DNA from: Triglochin maritima
Taxonomy: Eukaryota > Streptophyta > Magnoliopsida > Alismatales > Juncaginaceae
NCBI GenBank assembly: GCA_963682175.1
Contig: OY821771.1
Location: 24,324,201 to 24,388,200 of the forward strand
Length of the DNA stretch: 64,000 bases
Reading direction: 5' to 3'
Position 1 is the first letter of the stretch, and each line of letters begins with the position of its first letter. A program made the position numbers and the translations under genes. The notes under the pieces are model-generated. The model was given only the letters and a program-made list of their open reading frames with translations, was not told where the DNA came from and did not search any database. Shown here one piece after another: positions 22,801-36,100 of this stretch.

Positions 22801-25587
22801 GTAGATAAGGAGTGAGAGGGGAGGACAATGGGGGTGAGAGGGGAGGAGAGCGAGAAGGAGACGAGGAGAGGAGGGACAGGGGAGTAGGAGGAGGAGGAGA
22901 GAGAAGGAAAGAGAGAGAAGAAGGAGGAGAGCGAGAGAGTACGATAGAGTGAGAGAGGAGGGGAGAGAGAGATGGACAAGGAGAGAGAAGTAGAGGGAGA
23001 GGGAGGAGGGAAGGAGACGGAGAGAGGGAGAAGAGCGGAGATGGGAAGGAGAAGGAGAGAGAGGGAAGAGAAGAGAAGCAAGAGGAGAAGGCAAGCGAGG
23101 GAGAGAGAGAGACAAGAGAGAGAAGGAGAAGGAAAAGGGGAAAGAGAAGGAGGGGTATTGAAGTAGAGGAGAAGGAGAGAGAGGGAAGGAGATTGAAGAC
23201 GAAGAGTGAAGGATAAGGAGAGAGAAGATAGAAGGGAAGAGAGAATCAGAGAGAGGAGTGAGAAGGAGAGAGCGCGGGGCAACAAGAGAGTGGAAAACAA
23301 GGAGAAGGAGGGGGGAGAGAGAGAAGGAAATGGGGAAACAAGGAGAGAGGGAGAGACGGAGGGAGAGAGCTAGAAGGAGAAGGAGAGAGAGGAGAGGTGG
23401 ACAGAGGGGGAGAGAGTGCAAGGAGAGAGGGAGGAGAGATGGAGAAGTAGAGAGAACAATAGAGAAGGAGAGCGATAAGGAGCGAAACGGAGAAGGGTAG
23501 AGAGTGAATTAGAGCGAGAAGTGGAGAGAGGAGAGAGAAGGAGACTGTGAATGAAGGAAAAGGAGAGAGACATAGAGAAGGAGAGAGGGCGAGGGAGTCG
23601 GTAAGTGAGCTAGACGGAGAAAGACAAGGAGAAGGAGAGAGAGAAGGAAGAGGAGACTGGAAGGGAAGGAGAGAAGGAAAGAGGGAGGGAGAAGTAGAGA
23701 CAAAAGGTAAGGAGAGAGAGAAATAGAGAGAAGGAGAAGGGGGAGAGACAAGGAGAACGAGAGGAGTGAGAGAGAGTGAAGGCGACGGAGAGGAAAAGAA
23801 AAGGGAGGAGGAGAGAGGACAAGCGAAGCAGGAGGAGAGAGATGAGAGAAAGAGAAGGAGGGAGGAGAAGGAGACGAGAAGGAGAAGGAGAGAGAGGACA
23901 AGGAGAGAAGAATAAGGTCACACAGAGAGAAGGAGAAGGGGAGAGTAGATAAGGAGTGAGAGGGGAGGACAATGGGGGTGAGAGGGGAGGAGAGCGAGAA
24001 GGAGACGAGGAGAGGAGGGACAGGGGAGTAGGAGGAGGAGGAGAGAGAAGGAAAGAGAGAGAAGAAGGAGGAGAGCGAGAGAGTACGATAGAGTGAGAGA
24101 GGAGGGGAGAGAGAGATGGACAAGGAGAGAGAAGTAGAGGGAGAGGGAGGAGGGAAGGAGACGGAGAGAGGGAGAAGAGCGGAGATGGGAAGGAGAAGGA
24201 GAGAGAGGGAAGAGAAGAGAAGCAAGAGGAGAAGGCAAGCGAGGGAGAGAGAGAGACAAGAGAGAGAAGGAGAAGGAAAAGGGGAAAGAGAAGGAGGGGT
24301 ATTGAAGTAGAGGAGAAGGAGAGAGAGGGAAGGAGATTGAAGACGAAGAGTGAAGGATAAGGAGAGAGAAGATAGAAGGGAAGAGAGAATCAGAGAGAGG
24401 AGTGAGAAGGAGAGAGCGCGGGGCAACAAGAGAGTGGAAAACAAGGAGAAGGAGGGGGGAGAGAGAGAAGGAAATGGGGAAACAAGGAGAGAGGGAGAGA
24501 CGGAGGGAGAGAGCTAGAAGGAGAAGGAGAGAGAGGAGAGGTGGACAGAGGGGGAGAAGGGCAAGGAGAGAGGGAGGAGAGATGGAGAAGTAGAGAGAAC
24601 AATAGAGAAGGAGAGCGATAAGGAGCGAAACGGAGAAGGGTAGAGAGTGAATTAGAGCGAGAAGTGGAGAGAGGAGAGAGAAGGAGACTGTGAATGAAGG
24701 AAAAGGAGAGAGACATAGAGAAGGAGAGAGGGCGAGGGAGTCGGTAAGTGAGCTAGACGGAGAAAGACAAGGAGAAGGAGAGAGAGAAGGAAGAGGAGAC
24801 TGGAAGGGAAGGAGAGAAGGAAAGAGGGAGGGAGAAGTAGAGACAAAAGGTAAGGAGAGAGAGAAATAGAGAGAAGGAGAAGGGGGAGAGACAAGGAGAA
24901 CGAGAGGAGTGAGAGAGAGTGAAGGCGACGGAGAGGAAAAGAAAAGGGAGGAGGAGAGAGGACAAGCGAAGCAGGAGGAGAGAGATGAGAGAAAGAGAAG
25001 GAGGGAGGAGAAGGAGACGAGAAGGAGAAGGAGAGAGAGGACAAGGAGAGAAGAATAAGGTCACACAGAGAGAAGGAGAAGGGGAGAGTAGATAAGGAGT
25101 GAGAGGGGAGGACAATGGGGGTGAGAGGGGAGGAGAGCGAGAAGGAGACGAGGAGAGGAGGGACAGGGGAGTAGGAGGAGGAGGAGAGAGAAGGAAAGAG
25201 AGAGAAGAAGGAGGAGAGCGAGAGAGTACGATAGAGTGAGAGAGGAGGGGAGAGAGAGATGGACAAGGAGAGAGAAGTAGAGGGAGAGGGAGGAGGGAAG
25301 GAGACGGAGAGAGGGAGAAGAGCGGAGATGGGAAGGAGAAGGAGAGAGAGGGAAGAGAAGAGAAGCAAGAGGAGAAGGCAAGCGAGGGAGAGAGAGAGAC
25401 AAGAGAGAGAAGGAGAAGGAAAAGGGGAAAGAGAAGGAGGGGTATTGAAGTAGAGGAGAAGGAGAGAGAGGGAAGGAGATTGAAGACGAAGAGTGAAGGA
25501 TAAGGAGAGAGAAGATAGAAGGGAAGAGAGAATCAGAGAGAGGAGTGAGAAGGAGAGAGCGCGGGGCAACAAGAGAGTGGAAAACAA
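19864..25587 (+). repeat. Five-unit block with a shared 3-bp deletion (U18-U22)
   Basis: Units end at 21014, 22157, 23300, 24444 and 25587 (1151, 1143, 1143, 1144, 1143 bp). All five have gagagaggacaag where other units have gagagagaaggacaag, for example at 20381 and 21521. U18 keeps the full 1154-type spacer near 19971. U19, U20 and U22 have the 8-bp loss. U21 has a different 7-bp loss in the same place (junction 23418/23419). The deletion is contiguous over five units and absent from U23 onward, so it defines a local lineage. Confidence 0.93.
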
Positions 25588-28500
25588 GGAGAAGGAGGGG
25601 GGAGAGAGAGAAGGAAATGGGGAAACAAGGAGAGAGGGAGAGACGGAGGGAGAGAGCTAGAAGGAGAAGGAGAGAGAGGAGAGGTGGACAGAGGGGGAGA
25701 GAGTGCAAGGAGAGAGGGAGGAGAGATGGAGAAGTAGAGAGAACAATAGAGAAGGAGAGCGATAAGGAGCGAAACGGAGAAGGGTAGAGAGTGAATTAGA
25801 GCGAGAAGTGGAGAGAGGAGAGAGAAGGAGACTGTGAATGAAGGAAAAGGAGAGAGACATAGAGAAGGAGAGAGGGCGAGGGAGTCGGTAAGTGAGCTAG
25901 ACGGAGAAAGACAAGGAGAAGGAGAGAGAGAAGGAAGAGGAGACTGGAAGGGAAGGAGAGAAGGAAAGAGGGAGGGAGAAGTAGAGACAAAAGGTAAGGA
26001 GAGAGAGAAATAGAGAGAAGGAGAAGGGGGAGAGACAAGGAGAACGAGAGGAGTGAGAGAGAGTGAAGGCGACGGAGAGGAAAAGAAAAGGGAGGAGGAG
26101 AGAGAAGGACAAGCGAAGCAGGAGGAGAGAGATGAGAGAAAGAGAAGGAGGGAGGAGAAGGAGACGAGAAGGAGAAGGAGAGAGAGGACAAGGAGAGAAG
26201 AATAAGGTCACACAGAGAGAAGGAGAAGGGGAGAGTAGATAAGGAGTGAGAGGGGAGGACAATGGGGGTGAGAGGGGAGGAGAGCGAGAAGGAGACGAGG
26301 AGAGGAGGGACAGGGGAGTAGGAGGAGGAGGAGAGAGAAGGAAAGAGAGAGAAGAAGGAGGAGAGCGAGAGAGTACGATAGAGTGAGAGAGGAGGGGAGA
26401 GAGAGATGGACAAGGAGAGAGAAGTAGAGGGAGAGGGAGGACGGAAGGAGACGGAGAGAGGGAGAAGAGCGGAGATGGGAAGGAGAAGGAGAGAGAGGGA
26501 AGAGAAGAGAAGCAAGAGGAGAAGGCAAGCGAGGGAGAGAGAGAGACAAGAGAGAGAAGGAGAAGGAAAAGGGGAAAGAGAAGGAGGGGTATTGAAGTAG
26601 AGGAGAAGGAGAGAGAGGGAAGGAGATTGAAGACGAAGAGTGAAGGATAAGGAGAGAGAAGATAGAAGGGAAGAGAGAATCAGAGAGAGGAGTGAGAAGG
26701 AGAGAGCGCGGGGCAACAAGAGAGTGGAAAACAAGGAGAAGGAGGGGGGAGAGAGAGAAGGAAATGGGGAAACAAGGAGAGAGGGAGAGACGGAGGGAGA
26801 GAGCTAGAAGGAGAAGGAGAGAGAGGAGAGGTGGACAGAGGGGGAGAGAGTGCAAGGAGAGAGGGAGGAGAGATGGAGAAGTAGAGAGAACAATAGAGAA
26901 GGAGAGCGATAAGGAGCGAAACGGAGAAGGGTAGAGAGTGAATTAGAGCGAGAAGTGGAGAGAGGAGAGAGAAGGAGACTGTGAATGAAGGAAAAGGAGA
27001 GAGACATAGAGAAGGAGAGAGGGCGAGGGAGTCGGTAAGTGAGCTAGACGGAGAAAGACAAGGAGAAGGAGAGAGAGAAGGAAGAGGAGACTGGAAGGGA
27101 AGGAGAGAAGGAAAGAGGGAGGGAGAAGTAGAGACAAAAGGTAAGGAGAGAGAGAAATAGAGAGAAGGAGAAGGGGGAGAGACAAGGAGAACGAGAGGAG
27201 TGAGAGAGAGTGAAGGCGGCGGAGAGGAAAAGAAAAGGGAGGAGGAGAGAGAAGGACAAGCGAAGCAGGAGGAGAGAGATGAGAGAAAGAGAAGGAGGGA
27301 GGAGAAGGAGACGAGAAGGAGAAGGAGAGAGAGGACAAGGAGAGAAGAATAAGGTCACACAGAGAGAAGGAGAAGGGGAGAGTAGATAAGGAGTGAGAGG
27401 GGAGGACAATGGGGGTGAGAGGGGAGGAGAGCGAGAAGGAGACGAGGAGAGGAGGGACAGGGGAGTAGGAGGAGGAGGAGAGAGAAGGAAAGAGAGAGAA
27501 GAAGGAGGAGAGCGAGAGAGTACGATAGAGTGAGAGAGGAGGGGAGAGAGAGATGGACAAGGAGAGAGAAGTAGAGGGAGAGGGAGGAGGGAAGGAGACG
27601 GAGAGAGGGAGAAGAGCGGAGATGGGAAGGAGAAGGAGAGAGAGGGAAGAGAAGAGAAGCAAGAGGAGAAGGCAAGCGAGGGAGAGAGAGAGACAAGAGA
27701 GAGAAGGAGAAGGAAAAGGGGAAAGAGAAGGAGGGGTATTGAAGTAGAGGAGAAGGAGAGAGAGGGAAGGAGATTGAAGACGAAGAGTGAAGGATAAGGA
27801 GAGAGAAGATAGAAGGGAAGAGAGAATCAGAGAGAGGAGTGAGAAGGAGAGAGCGCGGGGCAACAAGAGAGTGGAAAACAAGGAGAAGGAGGGGGGAGAG
27901 AGAGAAGGAAATGGGGAAACAAGGAGAGAGGGAGAGACGGAGGGAGAGAGCTAGAAGGAGAAGGAGAGAGAGGAGAGGTGGACAGAGGGGGAGAAGGGCA
28001 AGGAGAGAGGGAGGAGAGATGGAGAAGTAGAGAGAACAATAGAGAAGGAGAGCGATAAGGAGCGAAACGGAGAAGGGTAGAGAGTGAATTAGAGCGAGAA
28101 GTGGAGAGAGGAGAGAGAAGGAGACTGTGAATGAAGGAAAAGGAGAGAGACATAGAGAAGGAGAGAGGGCGAGGGAGTCGGTAAGTGAGCTAGACGGAGA
28201 AAGACAAGGAGAAGGAGAGAGAGAAGGAAGAGGAGACTGGAAGGGAAGGAGAGAAGGAAAGAGGGAGGGAGAAGTAGAGACAAAAGGTAAGGAGAGAGAG
28301 AAATAGAGAGAAGGAGAAGGGGGAGAGACAAGGAGAACGAGAGGAGTGAGAGAGAGTGAAGGCGACGGAGAGGAAAAGAAAAGGGAGGAGGAGAGAGAAG
28401 GACAAGCGAAGCAGGAGGAGAGAGATGAGAGAAAGAGAAGGAGGGAGGAGAAGGAGACGAGAAGGAGAAGGAGAGAGAGGACAAGGAGAGAAGAATAAGG

Positions 28501-29027
28501 TCACACAGAGAGAAGGAGAAGGGGAGAGTAGATAAGGAGTGAGAGGGGAGGACAATGGGGGTGAGAGGGGAGGAGAGCGAGAAGGAGACGAGGAGAGGAG
28601 GGACAGGGGAGTAGGAGGAGGAGGAGAGAGAAGGAAAGAGAGAGAAGAAGGAGGAGAGCGAGAGAGTACGATAGAGTGAGAGAGGAGGGGAGAGAGAGAT
28701 GGACAAGGAGAGAGAAGTAGAGGGAGAGGGAGGAGGGAAGGAGACGGAGAGAGGGAGAAGAGCGGAGATGGGAAGGAGAAGGAGAGAGAGGGAAGAGAAG
28801 AGAAGCAAGAGGAGAAGGCAAGCGAGGGAGAGAGAGAGACAAGAGAGAGAAGGAGAAGGAAAAGGGGAAAGAGAAGGAGGGGTATTGAAGTAGAGGAGAA
28901 GGAGAGAGAGGGAAGGAGATTGAAGACGAAGAGTGAAGGATAAGGAGAGAGAAGATAGAAGGGAAGAGAGAATCAGAGAGAGGAGTGAGAAGGAGAGAGC
29001 GCGGGGCAACAAGAGAGTGGAAAACAA
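25588..29027 (+). repeat. Mixed deletion-allele units U23-U25
   Basis: Units end at 26734, 27881 and 29027 (1147, 1147, 1146 bp). U23 and U24 carry the 7-bp loss (junctions near 25705 and 26852). U25 carries the 8-bp loss. The 3-bp deletion of the preceding block is absent. U23 has a private G>C at 26442. U24 has A>G at 27219, producing ggcggcgg, a marker that recurs at 40959 and 50115. U23-U25 still read gcgagggagtcgg at the site that changes to gcgaggcagtcgg from U26 on. Confidence 0.92.
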
Positions 29028-30161
29028 GGAGAAGGAGGGGGGAGAGAGAGAAGGAAATGGGGAAACAAGGAGAGAGGGAGAGAGCTAGAAGGAGAAGGAG
29101 AGAGAGGAGAGGTGGACAGAGGGGGAGAAGGGCAAGGAGAGAGGGAGGAGAGATGGAGAAGTAGAGAGAACAATAGAGAAGGAGAGCGATAAGGAGCGAA
29201 ACGGAGAAGGGTAGAGAGTGAATTAGAGCGAGAAGTGGAGAGAGGAGAGAGAAGGAGACTGTGAATGAAGGAAAAGGAGAGAGACATAGAGAAGGAGAGA
29301 GGGCGAGGCAGTCGGTAAGTGAGCTAGACGGAGAAAGACAAGGAGAAGGAGAGAGAGAAGGAAGAGGAGACTGGAAGGGAAGGAGAGAAGGAAAGAGGGA
29401 GGGAGAAGTAGAGACAAAAGGTAAGGAGAGAGAGAAATAGAGAGAAGGAGAAGGGGGAGAGACAAGGAGAACGAGAGGAGTGAGAGAGAGTGAAGGCGAC
29501 GGAGAGGAAAAGAAAAGGGAGGAGGAGAGAGAAGGACAAGCGAAGCAGGAGGAGAGAGATGAGAGAAAGAGAAGGAGGGAGGAGAAGGAGACGAGAAGGA
29601 GAAGGAGAGAGAGGACAAGGAGAGAAGAATAAGGTCACACAGAGAGAAGGAGAAGGGGAGAGTAGATAAGGAGTGAGAGGGGAGGACAATGGGGGTGAGA
29701 GGGGAGGAGAGCGAGAAGGAGACGAGGAGAGGAGGGACAGGGGAGTAGGAGGAGGAGGAGAGAGAAGGAAAGAGAGAGAAGAAGGAGGAGAGCGAGAGAG
29801 TACGATAGAGTGAGAGAGGAGGGGAGAGAGAGATGGACAAGGAGAGAGAAGTAGAGGGAGAGGGAGGAGGGAAGGAGACGGAGAGAGGGAGAAGAGCGGA
29901 GATGGGAAGGAGAAGGAGAGAGAGGGAAGAGAAGAGAAGCAAGAGGAGAAGGCAAGCGAGGGAGAGAGAGAGACAAGAGAGAGAAGGAGAAGGAAAAGGG
30001 GAAAGAGAAGGAGGGGTATTGAAGTAGAGGAGAAGGAGAGAGAGGGAAGGAGATTGAAGACGAAGAGTGAAGGATAAGGAGAGAGAAGATAGAAGGGAAG
30101 AGAGAATCAGAGAGAGGAGTGAGAAGGAGAGAGCGCGGGGCAACAAGAGAGTGGAAAACAA
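29028..30161 (+). repeat. 1134-bp unit U26, start of the gcgaggcag lineage
   Basis: Twelve bases around gagacggaggga are missing, with the junction near 29080-29084. About 225 bp further on a G>C at 29309 makes gcgaggcag instead of gcgagggag. Both changes recur together at U38 and U46. After each of these units the downstream copies keep the G>C but not the 12-bp loss. That pattern suggests the deletion sits at the joint of a duplicated segment, or arose once and was copied with it. Confidence 0.92.
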
Positions 30162-33100
30162 GGAGAAGGAGGGGGGAGAGAGAGAAGGAAATGGGGAAAC
30201 AAGGAGAGAGGGAGAGACGGAGGGAGAGAGCTAGAAGGAGAAGGAGAGAGAGGAGAGGTGGACAGAGGGGGAGAAGGGCAAGGAGAGAGGGAGGAGAGAT
30301 GGAGAAGTAGAGAGAACAATAGAGAAGGAGAGCGATAAGGAGCGAAACGGAGAAGGGTAGAGAGTGAATTAGAGCGAGAAGTGGAGAGAGGAGAGAGAAG
30401 GAGACTGTAAATGAAGGAAAAGGAGAGAGACATAGAGAAGGAGAGAGGGCGAGGCAGTCGGTAAGTGAGCTAGACGGAGAAAGACAAGGAGAAGGAGAGA
30501 GAGAAGGAAGAGGAGACTGGAAGGGAAGGAGAGAAGGAAAGAGGGAGGGAGAAGTAGAGACAAAAGGTAAGGAGAGAGAGAAATAGAGAGAAGGAGAAGG
30601 GGGAGAGACAAGGAGAACGAGAGGAGTGAGAGAGAGTGAAGGCGACGGAGAGGAAAAGAAAAGGGAGGAGGAGAGAGAAGGACAAGCGAAGCAGGAGGAG
30701 AGAGATGAGAGAAAGAGAAGGAGGGAGGAGAAGGAGACGAGAAGGAGAAGGAGAGAGAGGACAAGGAGAGAAGAATAAGGTCACACAGAGAGAAGGAGAA
30801 GGGGAGAGTAGATAAGGAGTGAGAGGGGAGGACAATGGGGGTGAGAGGGGAGGAGAGCGAGAAGGAGACGAGGAGAGGAGGGACAGGGGAGTAGGAGGAG
30901 GAGGAGAGAGAAGGAAAGAGAGAGAAGAAGGAGGAGAGCGAGAGAGTACGATAGAGTGAGAGAGGAGGGGAGAGAGAGATGGACAAGGAGAGAGAAGTAG
31001 AGGGAGAGGGAGGAGGGAAGGAGACGGAGAGAGGGAGAAGAGCGGAGATGGGAAGGAGAAGGAGAGAGAGGGAAGAGAAGAGAAGCAAGAGGAGAAGGCA
31101 AGCGAGGGAGAGAGAGAGACAAGAGAGAGAAGGAGAAGGAAAAGGGGAAAGAGAAGGAGGGGTATTGAAGTAGAGGAGAAGGAGAGAGAGGGAAGGAGAT
31201 TGAAGACGAAGAGTGAAGGATAAGGAGAGAGAAGATAGAAGGGAAGAGAGAATCAGAGAGAGGAGTGAGAAGGAGAGAGCGCGGGGCAACAAGAGAGTGG
31301 AAAACAAGGAGAAGGAGGGGGGAGAGAGAGAAGGAAATGGGGAAACAAGGAGAGAGGGAGAGACGGAGGGAGAGAGCTAGAAGGAGAAGGAGAGAGAGGA
31401 GAGGTGGACAGAGGGGGAGAAGGGCAAGGAGAGAGGGAGGAGAGATGGAGAAGTAGAGAGAACAATAGAGAAGGAGAGCGATAAGGAGCGAAACGGAGAA
31501 GGGTAGAGAGTGAATTAGAGCGAGAAGTGGAGAGAGGAGAGAGAAGGAGACTGTGAATGAAGGAAAAGGAGAGAGACATAGAGAAGGAGAGAGGGCGAGG
31601 CAGTCGGTAAGTGAGCTAGACGGAGAAAGACAAGGAGAAGGAGAGAGAGAAGGAAGAGGAGACTGGAAGGGAAGGAGAGAAGGAAAGAGGGAGGGAGAAG
31701 TAGAGACAAAAGGTAAGGAGAGAGAGAAATAGAGAGAAGGAGAAGGGGGAGAGACAAGGAGAACGAGAGGAGTGAGAGAGAGTGAAGGCGACGGAGAGGA
31801 AAAGAAAAGGGAGGAGGAGAGAGAAGGACAAGCGAAGCAGGAGGAGAGAGATGAGAGAAAGAGAAGGAGGGAGGAGAAGGAGACGAGAAGGAGAAGGAGA
31901 GAGAGGACAAGGAGAGAAGAATAAGGTCACACAGAGAGAAGGAGAAGGGGAGAGTAGATAAGGAGTGAGAGGGGAGGACAATGGGGGTGAGAGGGGAGGA
32001 GAGCGAGAAGGAGACGAGGAGAGGAGGGACAGGGGAGTAGGAGGAGGAGGAGAGAGAAGGAAAGAGAGAGAAGAAGGAGGAGAGCGAGAGAGTACGATAG
32101 AGTGAGAGAGGAGGGGAGAGAGAGATGGACAAGGAGAGAGAAGTAGAGGGAGAGGGAGGAGGGAAGGAGACGGAGAGAGGGAGAAGAGCGGAGATGGGAA
32201 GGAGAAGGAGAGAGAGGGAAGAGAAGAGAAGCAAGAGGAGAAGGCAAGCGAGGGAGAGAGAGAGACAAGAGAGAGAAGGAGAAGGAAAAGGGGAAAGAGA
32301 AGGAGGGGTATTGAAGTAGAGGAGAAGGAGAGAGAGGGAAGGAGATTGAAGACGAAGAGTGAAGGATAAGGAGAGAGAAGATAGAAGGGAAGAGAGAATC
32401 AGAGAGAGGAGTGAGAAGGAGAGAGCGCGGGGCAACAAGAGAGTGGAAAACAAGGAGAAGGAGGGGGGAGAGAGAGAAGGAAATGGGGAAACAAGGAGAG
32501 AGGGAGAGACGGAGGGAGAGAGCTAGAAGGAGAAGGAGAGAGAGGAGAGGTGGACAGAGGGGGAGAAGGGCAAGGAGAGAGGGAGGAGAGATGGAGAAGT
32601 AGAGAGAACAATAGAGAAGGAGAGCGATAAGGAGCGAAACGGAGAAGGGTAGAGAGTGAATTAGAGCGAGAAGTGGAGAGAGGAGAGAGAAGGAGACTGT
32701 GAATGAAGGAAAAGGAGAGAGACATAGAGAAGGAGAGAGGGCGAGGCAGTCGGTAAGTGAGCTAGACGGAGAAAGACAAGGAGAAGGAGAGAGAGAAGGA
32801 AGAGGAGACTGGAAGGGAAGGAGAGAAGGAAAGAGGGAGGGAGAAGTAGAGACAAAAGGTAAGGAGAGAGAGAAATAGAGAGAAGGAGAAGGGGGAGAGA
32901 CAAGGAGAACGAGAGGAGTGAGAGAGAGTGAAGGCGACGGAGAGGAAAAGAAAAGGGAGGAGGAGAGAGAAGGACAAGCGAAGCAGGAGGAGAGAGATGA
33001 GAGAAAGAGAAGGAGGGAGGAGAAGGAGACGAGAAGGAGAAGGAGAGAGAGGACAAGGAGAGAAGAATAAGGTCACACAGAGAGAAGGAGAAGGGGAGAG

Positions 33101-36100
33101 TAGATAAGGAGTGAGAGGGGAGGACAATGGGGGTGAGAGGGGAGGAGAGCGAGAAGGAGACGAGGAGAGGAGGGACAGGGGAGTAGGAGGAGGAGGAGAG
33201 AGAAGGAAAGAGAGAGAAGAAGGAGGAGAGCGAGAGAGTACGATAGAGTGAGAGAGGAGGGGAGAGAGAGATGGACAAGGAGAGAGAAGTAGAGGGAGAG
33301 GGAGGAGGGAAGGAGACGGAGAGAGGGAGAAGAGCGGAGATGGGAAGGAGAAGGAGAGAGAGGGAAGAGAAGAGAAGCAAGAGGAGAAGGCAAGCGAGGG
33401 AGAGAGAGAGACAAGAGAGAGAAGGAGAAGGAAAAGGGGAAAGAGAAGGAGGGGTATTGAAGTAGAGGAGAAGGAGAGAGAGGGAAGGAGATTGAAGACG
33501 AAGAGTGAAGGATAAGGAGAGAGAAGATAGAAGGGAAGAGAGAATCAGAGAGAGGAGTGAGAAGGAGAGAGCGCGGGGCAACAAGAGAGTGGAAAACAAG
33601 GAGAAGGAGGGGGGAGAGAGAGAAGGAAATGGGGAAACAAGGAGAGAGGGAGAGACGGAGGGAGAGAGCTAGAAGGAGAAGGAGAGAGAGGAGAGGTGGA
33701 CAGAGGGGGAGAAGGGCAAGGAGAGAGGGAGGAGAGATGGAGAAGTAGAGAGAACAATAGAGAAGGAGAGCGATAAGGAGCGAAACGGAGAAGGGTAGAG
33801 AGTGAATTAGAGCGAGAAGTGGAGAGAGGAGAGAGAAGGAGACTGTGAATGAAGGAAAAGGAGAGAGACATAGAGAAGGAGAGAGGGCGAGGCAGTCGGT
33901 AAGTGAGCTAGACGGAGAAAGACAAGGAGAAGGAGAGAGAGAAGGAAGAGGAGACTGGAAGGGAAGGAGAGAAGGAAAGAGGGAGGGAGAAGTAGAGACA
34001 AAAGGTAAGGAGAGAGAGAAATAGAGAGAAGGAGAAGGGGGAGAGACAAGGAGAACGAGAGGAGTGAGAGAGAGTGAAGGCGACGGAGAGGAAAAGAAAA
34101 GGGAGGAGGAGAGAGAAGGACAAGCGAAGCAGGAGGAGAGAGATGAGAGAAAGAGAAGGAGGGAGGAGAAGGAGACGAGAAGGAGAAGGAGAGAGAGGAC
34201 AAGGAGAGAAGAATAAGGTCACACAGAGAGAAGGAGAAGGGGAGAGTAGATAAGGAGTGAGAGGGGAGGACAATGGGGGTGAGAGGGGAGGAGAGCGAGA
34301 AGGAGACGAGGAGAGGAGGGACAGGGGAGTAGGAGGAGGAGGAGAGAGAAGGAAAGAGAGAGAAGAAGGAGGAGAGCGAGAGAGTACGATAGAGTGAGAG
34401 AGGAGGGGAGAGAGAGATGGACAAGGAGAGAGAAGTAGAGGGAGAGGGAGGAGGGAAGGAGACGGAGAGAGGGAGAAGAGCGGAGATGGGAAGGAGAAGG
34501 AGAGAGAGGGAAGAGAAGAGAAGCAAGAGGAGAAGGCAAGCGAGGGAGAGAGAGAGACAAGAGAGAGAAGGAGAAGGAAAAGGGGAAAGAGAAGGAGGGG
34601 TATTGAAGTAGAGGAGAAGGAGAGAGAGGGAAGGAGATTGAAGACGAAGAGTGAAGGATAAGGAGAGAGAAGATAGAAGGGAAGAGAGAATCAGAGAGAG
34701 GAGTGAGAAGGAGAGAGCGCGGGGCAACAAGAGAGTGGAAAACAAGGAGAAGGAGGGGGGAGAGAGAGAAGGAAATGGGGAAACAAGGAGAGAGGGAGAG
34801 ACGGAGGGAGAGAGCTAGAAGGAGAAGGAGAGAGAGGAGAGGTGGACAGAGGGGGAGAAGGGCAAGGAGAGAGGGAGGAGAGATGGAGAAGTAGAGAGAA
34901 CAATAGAGAAGGAGAGCGATAAGGAGCGAAACGGAGAAGGGTAGAGAGTGAATTAGAGCGAGAAGTGGAGAGAGGAGAGAGAAGGAGACTGTAAATGAAG
35001 GAAAAGGAGAGAGACATAGAGAAGGAGAGAGGGCGAGGCAGTCGGTAAGTGAGCTAGACGGAGAAAGACAAGGAGAAGGAGAGAGAGAAGGAAGAGGAGA
35101 CTGGAAGGGAAGGAGAGAAGGAAAGAGGGAGGGAGAAGTAGAGACAAAAGGTAAGGAGAGAGAGAAATAGAGAGAAGGAGAAGGGGGAGAGACAAGGAGA
35201 ACGAGAGGAGTGAGAGAGAGTGAAGGCGACGGAGAGGAAAAGAAAAGGGAGGAGGAGAGAGAAGGACAAGCGAAGCAGGAGGAGAGAGATGAGAGAAAGA
35301 GAAGGAGGGAGGAGAAGGAGACGAGAAGGAGAAGGAGAGAGAGGACAAGGAGAGAAGAATAAGGTCACACAGAGAGAAGGAGAAGGGGAGAGTAGATAAG
35401 GAGTGAGAGGGGAGGACAATGGGGGTGAGAGGGGAGGAGAGCGAGAAGGAGACGAGGAGAGGAGGGACAGGGGAGTAGGAGGAGGAGGAGAGAGAAGGAA
35501 AGAGAGAGAAGAAGGAGGAGAGCGAGAGAGTACGATAGAGTGAGAGAGGAGGGGAGAGAGAGATGGACAAGGAGAGAGAAGTAGAGGGAGAGGGAGGAGG
35601 GAAGGAGACGGAGAGAGGGAGAAGAGCGGAGATGGGAAGGAGAAGGAGAGAGAGGGAAGAGAAGAGAAGCAAGAGGAGAAGGCAAGCGAGGGAGAGAGAG
35701 AGACAAGAGAGAGAAGGAGAAGGAAAAGGGGAAAGAGAAGGAGGGGTATTGAAGTAGAGGAGAAGGAGAGAGAGGGAAGGAGATTGAAGACGAAGAGTGA
35801 AGGATAAGGAGAGAGAAGATAGAAGGGAAGAGAGAATCAGAGAGAGGAGTGAGAAGGAGAGAGCGCGGGGCAACAAGAGAGTGGAAAACAAGGAGAAGGA
35901 GGGGGGAGAGAGAGAAGGAAATGGGGAAACAAGGAGAGAGGGAGAGACGGAGGGAGAGAGCTAGAAGGAGAAGGAGAGAGAGGAGAGGTGGACAGAGGGG
36001 GAGAAGGGCAAGGAGAGAGGGAGGAGAGATGGAGAAGTAGAGAGAACAATAGAGAAGGAGAGCGATAAGGAGCGAAACGGAGAAGGGTAGAGAGTGAATT

